IMG/VR virus record: IMGVR_UViG_3300031841_004254
Span: 1-39,059 of that record
Direction: 5' to 3' (one strand)
Source: a virus
DNA: 39,059 nt
The notes under the pieces are model-generated. The model saw nothing but the letters and a program-made list of their open reading frames with translations. It did no database searches and was not told where the DNA came from. Position numbers and translations under genes: made by a program. Below, in pieces: positions 14,228 to 21,682 of this stretch; position 1 is the stretch's first letter, and every line of letters starts with the position of its first letter.

Positions 14228-14821
14228 ATGGATCAAGCAGCCTGCCCATCATGTGGACATATAAAACAACCTGGTGAATTTGGTGCCATCGGTGAATGCA
14301 ACCAATGTAATGCACCTTTTGTATCAAAACCTAAATCACCAATAGCGCTAGAAAAAAGACAAGCCGCCAATCGCAAAAGAAAGGCCGCTAACGCCAGCAT
14401 AAAGGCAGATCAAAAAAGCATAAAACACATACTTATTGCCACAGTCGTTGTGGGCATCGTAACCATCATCATGTACGCACTTGAACCAACAAAAGAAACA
14501 ACCGCTATTAACGAGCAAGCCAACACCCAGCAAGCGCAAAGCATAACTAACTACATAAAACAAAACTACGGCATGCCCAACCTCACTGCCAGCTGGTACT
14601 ACTCAATAGAGCACATCGAAATAAATCAAACAGAAAACCAGCGCACCATCGACGTATCCACCACCACAGAACAGCGCAGCAGCCCCGTAGGCAACAATAT
14701 ATGCAACGCCGTAAGCAACTACTGGCAAAGCCATAAAAACAGCTTCACCGGCATTAGAATTATTGGAATGGGTGGGCAAATAACAAACTACCGCTATTCG
14801 CTTAATAACCCTTGTCGTTAA
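14228..14821 (+). CDS. zinc-ribbon single-pass membrane protein
   Basis: A 197-aa protein with three parts. The N-terminal zinc ribbon has CPSCGHIKQPGEFGAIGECNQC (two CxxC pairs, residues 6-9 and 25-28). A basic linker (LEKRQAANRKRKAANASIK) follows, then one transmembrane helix (ILIATVVVGIVTIIMYAL, about 68-85). The outside domain of about 110 residues contains NYIKQNYGMPNLTASWYY and two further Cys. The basic linker before the helix predicts a cytoplasmic N-terminus. The gene follows the repressor candidate with a GGAA-type SD and may be expressed in the lysogen, so a superinfection-exclusion or host-conversion role is possible but unproven. Confidence 0.65.
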   Translation: MDQAACPSCGHIKQPGEFGAIGECNQCNAPFVSKPKSPIALEKRQAANRKRKAANASIKADQKSIKHILIATVVVGIVTIIMYALEPTKETTAINEQANTQQAQSITNYIKQNYGMPNLTASWYYSIEHIEINQTENQRTIDVSTTTEQRSSPVGNNICNAVSNYWQSHKNSFTGIRIIGMGGQITNYRYSLNNPCR

Positions 14822-14832
14822 TAACAAGGGTT
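14807..14832. terminator. hairpin between convergent genes
   Basis: AACCCTTGT (14807-14815) and ACAAGGGTT (14824-14832) form a perfect 9-bp stem with an 8-nt loop, overlapping the stop codon of the plus-strand membrane protein gene and facing the convergent gene that ends at 14846. No strong T-run follows on either strand, so termination would be weak. Confidence 0.45.
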
Positions 14833-14845
14833 ATAATGTAGTTAT

Positions 14846-15259
14846 TTAGAAAGGGTGGGTCCAAAAAACATGCACGGCTTGAATGGTGGCGATAATTTCA
14901 GGGATAGTCAGTTGATCTATTTTATTGATAAATTCGCTAAAATCTGTACGCAGCGGATCATCACCTAATAGCACACGCACGTTTTCATCGTATTGTATAG
15001 CCTCTTTAATGGTCCAACTAAATGCTTTAGCTTCAAGCTCAATATCAGCATTAAACATTCGTCCGTTGTAAGCCTGGCATATTGCTTTAAATTCGTTATC
15101 TGAAAATTCAGGCAGTAAATGTTCAGTTAGAACGTCGTAGCGGTGAATGATTTGATTAACCGAAAAATTGTAGTTAGGCTCACTACCGCTAGGGCTAACA
15201 TGCTGTATTAGCTCGTCTGAGCGCTGGTTAAATCGTATTGTTTTTTGTGTTTGTGCCAT
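14846..15259 (-). CDS. hypothetical protein with RHH-like N-terminus
   Basis: A 137-aa protein beginning MAQTQKTIRFNQRSDELIQH. The N-terminal KTIRFNQRSDELI has the beta-strand/helix look of ribbon-helix-helix proteins. The remainder (LLPEFSDNEFKAICQAYNGRMF and DIELEAKAFSWTIKEAIQYDENV) is helical and unfamiliar; the latter half resembles small phage proteins that pair with plasmid-type regulators. ATG 15259 lies one base before the previous stop codon's region; the in-frame extension to 15286 is inside the upstream gene. Third gene of the promoter-led operon at 15.9 kb. Confidence 0.5.
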   Translation of the reverse strand: MAQTQKTIRFNQRSDELIQHVSPSGSEPNYNFSVNQIIHRYDVLTEHLLPEFSDNEFKAICQAYNGRMFNADIELEAKAFSWTIKEAIQYDENVRVLLGDDPLRTDFSEFINKIDQLTIPEIIATIQAVHVFWTHPF

Positions 15260-15260
15260 G

Positions 15261-15485
15261 TTATTTATCCATCCATTCAAATTCAAATATAATCGGGTTG
15301 CCGCTGAGCGTTTCGTTGCTTGAAATTTCTATATAAGCGTCAATATCTTCTGTCCCTATTTCGTTGCTAACGTTGTTAATAATGTACGACTCAAAGGCTT
15401 TAACGTCCGTTACTTTATAAGCATCTTTAACTAGCTCGTTATGTTGCGCCATGAGTTGTTCAAATGTTGTGTTGAGTAGTGCCAT
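15261..15485 (-). CDS. small acidic hypothetical protein
   Basis: A 74-aa acidic protein (MALLNTTFEQLMAQHNELVK...). The first half is helical; the C-terminal half (NEIGTEDIDAYIEISSNETLSGNPIIFEFEW) is beta-like. It ends so that the next ORF's ATG follows within a few bases, and it is preceded by a SD-like TTGGAGAAATC. No family recognised. It is the second gene of the small leftward operon next to the attP region and possibly acts in lysogeny. Confidence 0.5.
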   Translation of the reverse strand: MALLNTTFEQLMAQHNELVKDAYKVTDVKAFESYIINNVSNEIGTEDIDAYIEISSNETLSGNPIIFEFEWMDK

Positions 15486-15503
15486 GATGATTTCTCCAAG
15501 GTG

Positions 15504-15521
15504 AAGCCCCCGAAGGGGCTT
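15504..15521. terminator. UUCG-type hairpin between operon genes
   Basis: AAGCCCC (15504-15510) pairs with GGGGCTT (15515-15521). On the minus strand the loop is TTCG, a very stable tetraloop. It sits between genes 15528-15887 and 15261-15485. With no T-run it may be an mRNA-processing or partial termination element rather than a full terminator. Confidence 0.4.
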
Positions 15522-15527
15522 TGGTTG

Positions 15528-15887
15528 TTAATCTATATAGTGATTTAATGCTTTAAATTCTCTATACGTTCCTTTTTTTGAGAAAATATAGGCATTGTGT
15601 TGTGGGCTATATTCAAATATAGAGCCGCAATCGTGACGGTGGCTTTCTGTTCTAAATGATTTATTCGCTTCTTTTAAAATGTTGAAAATTTCAGAAACTA
15701 CTTTGTTTGATAATAATTTAGCACTATAAAGCTCAAGAGCTTTGTCTGCTATTTCTAAGAATGATTGCTTGTTTACTGTAACGTGAGCATTAAATAGCTC
15801 GTTAAGTTTTGCTATGTCTGTGAAGTGCAAAAAACCAGTTAAATTTTGGCGAGTGTTGCGAATGTCGTTCATTTCGTTTTTAGTCAT
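15528..15887 (-). CDS. hypothetical protein, first gene of promoter-led operon
   Basis: A 119-aa, mostly helical protein (LTGFLHFTDIAKLNELFNAH, then SFLEIADKALELYSAKLLSN) with a C-terminal segment holding two His and one Cys (ESHRHDCGSIFEYSPQHNAY), which might bind metal. ATG 15887 has a GGAG SD. About 75 bp upstream lies the strongest sigma-70-like promoter of the window, with a palindrome around the predicted start of transcription, so it is probably tightly repressed or autoregulated. No family recognised. Confidence 0.55.
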   Translation of the reverse strand: MTKNEMNDIRNTRQNLTGFLHFTDIAKLNELFNAHVTVNKQSFLEIADKALELYSAKLLSNKVVSEIFNILKEANKSFRTESHRHDCGSIFEYSPQHNAYIFSKKGTYREFKALNHYID

Positions 15888-15936
15888 TTTATTTCTCCGT
15901 TTAGCATCTCGGTGAGTGCGGTTCTAGTGAATAAAT

Positions 15937-15990
15937 CAAGCTTTTCTGCTAAGCTTGTAAACAGTATAGCATCTATTTAGATTCTGTCAA
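15937..15990 (-). promoter_or_regulatory. strong sigma-70 promoter with palindromic operator
   Basis: On the minus strand a perfect -35 TTGACA (15990-15985) is spaced 16 bp from TATACT (15968-15963). The predicted start falls in the 21-bp palindrome CAAGCTT-N7-AAGCTTG (15937-15957). This is the typical geometry of a repressor blocking initiation. It drives the leftward genes 15887 to 14846. Confidence 0.75.
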
Positions 15991-16100
15991 TATTTATTTT
16001 AATTTATTTCGGTAAAACGCAAACACATTGATTTTCTTTTAAACGAATACAAACATAAGAATCTCAAAGCATTAAAATTTAAAAGTAATTTAACGTATTA

Positions 16101-16330
16101 TTTACGCTATTTTTACGATATAAGAATATTAACTTATTGATTTTAAATAAAAACCAGTTACCGGCCCCAGGCACCATTTATACTTTCAGTATTCGGCTGA
16201 ATTAGACCGCAAAGCCCGACAATAAAGGGCTTTGAGGCTCTAAACCCTATCTTTACTTTCCGCAATAAACCGCATTAAACGGCATCTTTTACCTTTCATT
16301 TACGCCATTTTTACGCCACAATTTACGCCA
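16101..16330. other. probable attP region with phased integrase arm-type repeats
   Basis: TTTACGCCA occurs three times at 16299, 16310 and 16322 (11 and 12 bp apart). Related TTTACGCTA and TTTACGATA lie at 16101 and 16112, also 11 bp apart and in the same orientation. Direct repeats in helical phase on both sides of a core, directly upstream of the integrase gene, are typical of arm-type binding sites. Between them, CCCAGGCACCA (16166-16176) looks like the last bases of a tRNA gene ending in CCA, a common crossover target. The core is a guess. The remaining AT-rich sequence at 15.99-16.10 kb shows nothing else. Confidence 0.5.
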
Positions 16331-16353
16331 AGTTGTTTTTAACGGGGGCGTTG

Positions 16354-17316
16354 GTGGCTAAACCGAGAAAGGTTAATGGTAAGTGGCGGGCTGAATTTAG
16401 GCGTGGTGGCTTTTATTCGTCGGCTTCTTTCAATTCGAAATCAGCGGCTAATAATTGGCTTGTCGAAAAAGAGGCGGCTTTTTTGTCGCGGCGCCAGGGC
16501 GGCGTGTCTACTATGCTGTTTTCTGAGTTGCTAACGGATTATTCTAATCGCATTACTATTAAAAAACGGTCTGCTAAAAATGAGGCTGTTCGGATTGTTT
16601 TTATGAAAAAACAGTTTTTTGCTAATATTAAGTTGTGTGATTTGTCCTCTGCTGATTTTTCGCATTGGCGCGATGAGCGCTTAAAAAAGGTTTCTGCAGC
16701 GTCTGTTTTGCGTGATTGGAATTTGCTAAGCCATGTTTTTACTATTGCTATTAAAGAATGGGGGTTAATGCACGAAAGCCCATTATCTGGCGTTGCTAGG
16801 CCGTCTAAGCCAAAACATAGGGACCGATTAGTGTCTAATGATGAGATAGAGAAGCTTTGCTATTGTTCAGGCTACGAAAGCGGTTTGCGCAATAAAACCG
16901 CGCGTTGCTACCTTGCTTTTATATTTGCGATTGAAACAGCTATGCGTTTGGGTGAAATTGCCAAACTTAAACGGGCTGATATTAACGGAAACATAGCCTT
17001 GCTTAAAATGACTAAAAACGGCCAGTCGCGTAAAGTACCATTGTCACCAAAGGCGCTAGAAATTTTAGACAGCCTGCCCACCGATGATTTGTTTGATATG
17101 CGCGCCGATGTGATGAGTACGTTGTTTAGAAAGGTGCGTGATCGGGCTGGGCTGCCAGATTTGCACTTTCATGATTCACGGCACGAAGCGATTACCAGAT
17201 TATCAAGAAAGTTAACTATTTATCAGTTGGCTAAAGTGGCTGGTATTTTAGATTTAAAAATACTGATGGTTTATTACAACGAAACGGCTGAAGATATAGC
17301 AGATTTGATGAGTTAA
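16354..17316 (+). CDS. int: phage integrase (tyrosine recombinase)
   Basis: About 320 aa. The N-terminal arm-binding region (KPRKVNGKWRAEFRRGGFYSSASF, here in two parts) is followed by the core-binding domain and the catalytic domain: first Arg in ETAMRLGEIAKLKR, HxxR in HFHDSRHEAITRLS, and Tyr in LMVYYN. The usual second His (GHxxxxxxxxY) is replaced: the motif reads AGILDLKILMVYY. The gene is plus-strand, follows the phased arm repeats, and ends 10 bp from the convergent tail operon. GTG 16354 with a GGGGG SD is the preferred start; TTG 16333 and TTG 16351 are alternatives. It probably integrates the phage into the host chromosome. Confidence 0.85.
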   Translation: MAKPRKVNGKWRAEFRRGGFYSSASFNSKSAANNWLVEKEAAFLSRRQGGVSTMLFSELLTDYSNRITIKKRSAKNEAVRIVFMKKQFFANIKLCDLSSADFSHWRDERLKKVSAASVLRDWNLLSHVFTIAIKEWGLMHESPLSGVARPSKPKHRDRLVSNDEIEKLCYCSGYESGLRNKTARCYLAFIFAIETAMRLGEIAKLKRADINGNIALLKMTKNGQSRKVPLSPKALEILDSLPTDDLFDMRADVMSTLFRKVRDRAGLPDLHFHDSRHEAITRLSRKLTIYQLAKVAGILDLKILMVYYNETAEDIADLMS

Positions 17317-17326
17317 CTTGCTTTAA

Positions 17327-18799
17327 TTATAGAAAAACAGCCGTAGTCTCAAAGCCAACTGGTATTTGCTGAAAAGCCCCTTGATTATAATAGCTTCTGT
17401 ATTCTCGAATCTGATCATTAACATGATCGTATGCTAAGTTACTGTTTGATAAATCACTAGCATTTGTAGTTCCGTATCCAGAATATACAGTTGTTGATAG
17501 CTGAATAGGCTCTGGCTGTACTGACGCGGTCGGGTCAAAGGTTGACATACGAATAAATCTATCTGCTATATTGTCCCACGTATAGCTGCCAGCCGATGAA
17601 AATAATGACGGCTGAGGGCAAGTGTCATACTCTCCATCATCATTTGTGTCTTTTGCAGCATATACCCACGATTTATCAGCGCCACTTGCAGCATCTTGCC
17701 AAACCCCTTTATAGTATAAAAACAACCCTGAAACACTGTAAACTGGGTCTATGAATGAAATGGTATCTTCATTCCATGTATATAGCCCCTCATCTATCCA
17801 ATCGTCAGCGGGTAGCGTTTCTGATTGACTGTAATAATTACAACTAGACGTTGTTCTTTCTTCTACAGTTTCACCATTTAATTGTATGCCCGATACATCT
17901 TCAAAACATGGCGAGGCTACTTCTTCGTTACCTGATTCGCCTTGCACTTCTAAATGATATTCTGTTCTTTCTGCTGAAAACCCATAAAAATGCTGATTAT
18001 TATTATTGTCGAAATAAGCATATCGAATAGTACGTTCTATTGTTCTTTTTCCTGAAACATCGGATATTTCACCAGCAACAACAGATTGCTGTTCTTCCGT
18101 TAGCTGCCCAACTGTTGTTATATCTTCAACTGTTTTTTGTGTAGAACACTCAGCCGTTGTTTTAAATATTGATTGATTGAACGTTAGCCCCGCATCACTA
18201 AGCCCTTTTTTTACCTGCCCTGATATATCGACTCTTATTATTCCTGCTAGATTGCGTCGTTGAGCATTACCCAATATGTGCGTTTCATTTTGGAATGTCG
18301 CCATAGCCATGATGAACACCGATTTGCAATCAGGGCTTTGCTCAATACTAAAGGAATCACGTAGCGTAAAGTCATCCCCACTTTCGGCACTAAATGTTAT
18401 TGCTGGCAACTGGATATTTTCATTAATGAAATTTTCCGAACCGATCAAACCGAACTCACGCAATACATTTATATTTATTGTGTAGTCTTTGCCTGTAGCA
18501 GATACCGTAAAACGTAATAAATACGGCGTATTCAGATCATCGTAATACATCATTATTTGACCATTTGGAAGTGGTAGCGATCCGGGGAAAACAGCCCTAT
18601 CTTGCCAGTTATAATTTTTCTTACTATCTAGTTTCGTGCTAGATGGGCCGTTTTTTGATCTTGCCTTATACAATAAAACGCCGATATTACCGGGCATTCT
18701 TCCTTCATAGTTAGGCAAGTTTTGGCTTTCTAATCGAGTAATAAACCCGTAATTAACAAACCCAACCGCAAGCGGCTTTAATTTAAATGCTTCCGGCAT
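17327..18799 (-). CDS. tail-associated protein of unknown function (last late gene)
   Basis: A 490-aa protein beginning MPEAFKLKPLAVGFVNYGFI. It is rich in beta-prone, Asn/Thr/Tyr-containing stretches. The first 200 residues hold phrases like VFPGSLPLPNGQIMMYYDDL and LRFTVSATGKDYTININVL; the second half is Cys-, Tyr- and Trp-containing (SCNYYSQSETLPADDWIDEG, YTWNEDTISF). Repeated YTWDNI/YTWNED phrases suggest duplicated beta modules. Its place at the end of the tail operon fits a receptor-contacting or tip protein, but no domain is recognised. ATG 18799 overlaps the upstream gene by 17 bp. Confidence 0.55.
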   Translation of the reverse strand: MPEAFKLKPLAVGFVNYGFITRLESQNLPNYEGRMPGNIGVLLYKARSKNGPSSTKLDSKKNYNWQDRAVFPGSLPLPNGQIMMYYDDLNTPYLLRFTVSATGKDYTININVLREFGLIGSENFINENIQLPAITFSAESGDDFTLRDSFSIEQSPDCKSVFIMAMATFQNETHILGNAQRRNLAGIIRVDISGQVKKGLSDAGLTFNQSIFKTTAECSTQKTVEDITTVGQLTEEQQSVVAGEISDVSGKRTIERTIRYAYFDNNNNQHFYGFSAERTEYHLEVQGESGNEEVASPCFEDVSGIQLNGETVEERTTSSCNYYSQSETLPADDWIDEGLYTWNEDTISFIDPVYSVSGLFLYYKGVWQDAASGADKSWVYAAKDTNDDGEYDTCPQPSLFSSAGSYTWDNIADRFIRMSTFDPTASVQPEPIQLSTTVYSGYGTTNASDLSNSNLAYDHVNDQIREYRSYYNQGAFQQIPVGFETTAVFL

Positions 18800-19037
18800 G
18801 ATAATGATACTCGTAAGCGACAACAAAAAGACCATCGGCGCTTTCTAGCGACCCAGTAACAGAAACAGCCTCACCAGCACCGCCACCGCTACTTGACTCA
18901 GATGATTTACCTGAACCTTTCTCTTGCTCTATTGGCGCTCTTGCTTCTCGTTGCGCCAGTTTGTTATTACTCGGCGCTGGCTTAACAAGTTTGTTAATAT
19001 CATCCGCTAAGTTAGTGGATGGTTTCCCACGAGCCAT
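18783..19037 (-). CDS. small tail-region protein with Ser/Gly-rich linker
   Basis: An 84-aa protein. The basic N-terminus (MARGKPSTNLADDINKLVKP) is followed by a charged segment, a low-complexity linker (GSGKSSESSSGGGAGEAV), and a short beta-like end (DGLFVVAYEYHYHAGSI). ATG 19037 directly follows the previous stop (TAAATG) and its own end overlaps the next gene. Probably a minor structural or assembly protein of the tail tip; no family recognised. Confidence 0.5.
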   Translation of the reverse strand: MARGKPSTNLADDINKLVKPAPSNNKLAQREARAPIEQEKGSGKSSESSSGGGAGEAVSVTGSLESADGLFVVAYEYHYHAGSI

Positions 19038-19466
19038 TTATACCTCCCTTGTTGAATTAGTGCTAAAGCTCAATTCATTAAACGTGCCCGCGTCTGAAAC
19101 GGTTGGCGTAATCATTCGGTAATGCACTTCAACTTGATTACCAGCGCCTGAGCTAACAGTTAAACCGATGTCTAGCGGGTCACCTGCTACGGCTGAATCT
19201 AAGTTTGCATTAGATGAGGCTAGTTTAATGTCGTTAGGCTGTGGGCCTACACCCTCGTTAGATGTTGTATCTGCAATTGATACGCTAATTTGATCAACGC
19301 CTGGGTTACTGTCTGCTTGCGCTGTTGTGCTAGATGCTGTGCTGCCGTAATATACTACGCCGTCAACATCACCTGTTGAGCCGTCTTTGTTTTGACTAAT
19401 TGATAATGGGTTAGCGACTTCTGTTGTTAGCCCTGCGTCTGAATAAAATTTAAATGAGTTTGCCAT
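19038..19466 (-). CDS. small tail-tip-region structural protein
   Basis: A 142-aa, beta-rich and Ser/Thr/Asn-rich protein without Cys (MANSFKFYSDAGLTTEVANP...). The phrase FKFYSDAGLTTEVANPLSIS resembles the start of small phage accessory structural proteins in which a first strand is followed by a repeated Ig-like fold; the C-terminus (NQVEVHYRMITPTVSDAGTF) is also strand-like. It follows the tail hub gene by 8 bp with an AGGT SD. Likely a decoration or tip protein; function inferred from position only. Confidence 0.5.
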   Translation of the reverse strand: MANSFKFYSDAGLTTEVANPLSISQNKDGSTGDVDGVVYYGSTASSTTAQADSNPGVDQISVSIADTTSNEGVGPQPNDIKLASSNANLDSAVAGDPLDIGLTVSSGAGNQVEVHYRMITPTVSDAGTFNELSFSTNSTREV

Positions 19467-19474
19467 GTTTTGAC

Positions 19475-21682
19475 CTATGCGTTAATTGTTAATGTGTCTT
19501 GTGGAATTGCAACGTTGTAGATGGGTGAGTCTGTAAATTCGGCGCTATCTCGTGCGGCATCTTCTACTTCTGGGAAATCAACCCTAAATTCTTCGGGGTA
19601 CCATTCGCTTGGATAAGTTCTAGTGCTCCAATTCCCTATATATCCAGTCCAGTCGGGGTTGTATTTTGTAGTGGTTCTACCGCCAAAATGACTATTAAGC
19701 GTTAAACCTTGCGGCGATAAATCTGGCAATGTGTTAACGGTTAAAGGCGCAACAACATCATCTGTTTGCCCAGCAACATTGGGCTGATAAATAGCCGCTT
19801 CAATAGTGCTAAACGCAAAGCCTTTTGTATTAGACATAACGTGGCGCACTCGTTTAACTTTGCCTTTTGCTGTAATCTCTGGTGAATTAACCGCCAGCGT
19901 CTGGCTAGTGCTGGCTGTTGGGTTTATTAGCGTTTCAATAACAACTGTGTTTGATCTGTGTGAGGCGTGAATACGTGTTTTAGCCTCTGCAACGGCTGTT
20001 TTTGCGGCGTTATCAAAGTCATCACGGCTGCTTGGGTCTAATATATTGTCGTAACCATTTATATTAGTGCCGCCCAGCTCTGGCGCTTTATAACCAAAAC
20101 TAGACCCTGTTTCGCTGTCGTCTGTTTGGCTATCAATTCCAATGGTTGATGTTTGCGACGGTGTTTCATATTCTTCGTCTATCTCTAAATCTAGCGCATA
20201 CGACGCATCTGTTTTTAGCTCCCCGTGTTTAGCAACGCTGGCAGGAGAGACAACTTTAATATCGTACGTTTCAGTAATATCTTGTAGCCAGCGCTTAGCA
20301 ACACTAAAGTTAACGCCCCACACTAAAGAGTCCCGTAACGAGTCGCTTATGCCCCACGTTGTTTGCGCGCCCTCAGAATTTGTATACTCACCAGATGGCG
20401 GGAGTTTTTGCCAGTTTATTGACTTAACATCCCAACCAGACTCAAGCGCTGATAGCACCATCGAACGGTTTGGTATGGTTGTTTGATCAGACAAGTATTG
20501 ATAAAACGGGCGTGGATAATTCCAGCTTCCGGACAGTTCTCGCTGCCATTTTCTCCCGTATCGGTAGCCAAAATTTATGTTAACGGTGTTCAATACATCG
20601 CGTCTACTAATGAGCGATAACCCAAGCGATTCGTGAATAATCTCGCCAACACCATACGACATATCTGCTGTGCTTTTTGCTTGCCAGCTTGTTTTCCGGC
20701 CAACGCGGTACACGTCCAGATCAAAACTAGCAGTTTGCGTGCTCATTCGCTGTTGCGAATAAAGCCATAAGTCATCTGTTTCACCAAACACATCGGTTGA
20801 GTGCTCACCACCAAGCAATAAATCTAAGCTGCTTTTTGATTGCTGCTCTAAATATTCTTGCAGCGCATCAGTGCATGTGAATGTGGTTAGTTTTGTAGTG
20901 GGGTTATAAACCGGTTCGTCAACAATGCCCGTAAATAATCTATCAATCGAAACTTGCTCGTTTTGCGAATTGTATTGCGCAAAGTCAATTGAAACGCTCA
21001 CACCAATCCAGTCATAAGGGTCAATAGCGCCGCTAAATGGCGCTAATGTAAACTCTGAAATACCCGCTGCGCCCTCGACAAAATCAATCATAATGTCGCC
21101 CATTAAACGAGCGCTCATATCAACGCCATCTAGTATTATTTTAACTTGCCAGATAACCGCGTTGCTTGGGTCATTTACCCTGTTTTCAACGTTAACGGAG
21201 GCTGTGCCAACAGCATACACTTCGTTTTCAAAACTAACAGTAGCAACACCAACACCATCTCGCGCAATATCATTTTCAATATTGACAGTAGCCGCACCAA
21301 GCGCGAAAACCTTGTTAATAAATGATTGTGTAGCAACGCCAAGCTTGTAAACTGTGTTCTCAATATTGACTGTAGCTGTGCCCAGCGCGAAAATGCTATT
21401 TTCAATATTAACCGCCGCTTCACCAACGGCATACAACTTGTTTTCAATATTAACGCTCGCCGTGCCAACGGCATAAACATCATTTTGAATGTTAACAGTG
21501 GCAATGCCGACATTACCGCCCAAGATAACGTTTTCAATATTAACGCTCGCCGTGCCAACGCCATACACTTCGTTTTCAATATTGACCGTTGCAACGCCAA
21601 CGTTACCGCTCGCATCAAAAACAAAATCACTACCAAACGCTGCTTGTTCAGTTAGTGTAAAATTGCTACTAAAAGCCGTCAT
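19475..21682 (-). CDS. tail hub-like protein with ten 14-residue repeats at its N-terminus
   Basis: 735 aa. Residues about 28-170 are ten imperfect repeats of 14 residues, consensus VGTASVNIENxVYA (two units have 2-residue insertions). After this comes a domain typical of phage tail hub/baseplate proteins (VKIILDGVDMSARLMGDIMI, RLFTGIVDEPVYNPTTKLTT, FTCTDALQEYLE), which resemble the ring-forming fold of gpD/gp27-like hubs. The rest (SYGVGEIIHESLGLSLISRR and NVNINFGYRYGRKWQREL) is beta-rich. It begins at ATG 21682 overlapping the LamG gene stop (TAATG). The position after distal tail protein and LamG gene supports a tip/hub function. The repeat block is probably surface-exposed or a flexible extension. 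Confidence 0.6.
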   Translation of the reverse strand: MTAFSSNFTLTEQAAFGSDFVFDASGNVGVATVNIENEVYGVGTASVNIENVILGGNVGIATVNIQNDVYAVGTASVNIENKLYAVGEAAVNIENSIFALGTATVNIENTVYKLGVATQSFINKVFALGAATVNIENDIARDGVGVATVSFENEVYAVGTASVNVENRVNDPSNAVIWQVKIILDGVDMSARLMGDIMIDFVEGAAGISEFTLAPFSGAIDPYDWIGVSVSIDFAQYNSQNEQVSIDRLFTGIVDEPVYNPTTKLTTFTCTDALQEYLEQQSKSSLDLLLGGEHSTDVFGETDDLWLYSQQRMSTQTASFDLDVYRVGRKTSWQAKSTADMSYGVGEIIHESLGLSLISRRDVLNTVNINFGYRYGRKWQRELSGSWNYPRPFYQYLSDQTTIPNRSMVLSALESGWDVKSINWQKLPPSGEYTNSEGAQTTWGISDSLRDSLVWGVNFSVAKRWLQDITETYDIKVVSPASVAKHGELKTDASYALDLEIDEEYETPSQTSTIGIDSQTDDSETGSSFGYKAPELGGTNINGYDNILDPSSRDDFDNAAKTAVAEAKTRIHASHRSNTVVIETLINPTASTSQTLAVNSPEITAKGKVKRVRHVMSNTKGFAFSTIEAAIYQPNVAGQTDDVVAPLTVNTLPDLSPQGLTLNSHFGGRTTTKYNPDWTGYIGNWSTRTYPSEWYPEEFRVDFPEVEDAARDSAEFTDSPIYNVAIPQDTLTINA
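21173..21601 (-). repeat. coding tandem repeats, 42-bp unit, about ten copies
   Basis: The DNA behind the 14-residue repeats of the hub-like protein. TTTTCAATATTGAC/TTAAC and GCCGTGCCAACGGCATA-like phrases return every 42 bp (48 bp in two places). Some neighbouring units are almost identical at the nucleotide level, which favours slippage or recombination and variable copy number. Confidence 0.9.

Noticed and set aside
16166-16176. A tRNA gene near the integrase
   Set aside because: Only a possible 3' end (CCCAGGCACCA) is present; no T-loop, anticodon or D arm could be found upstream.
21175-21636. 153-aa alternative minus frame in the repeat region of the hub gene
   Set aside because: Arises from the 42-bp repeats being open in another frame; the composition (Leu/Lys/Met only) is not protein-like.
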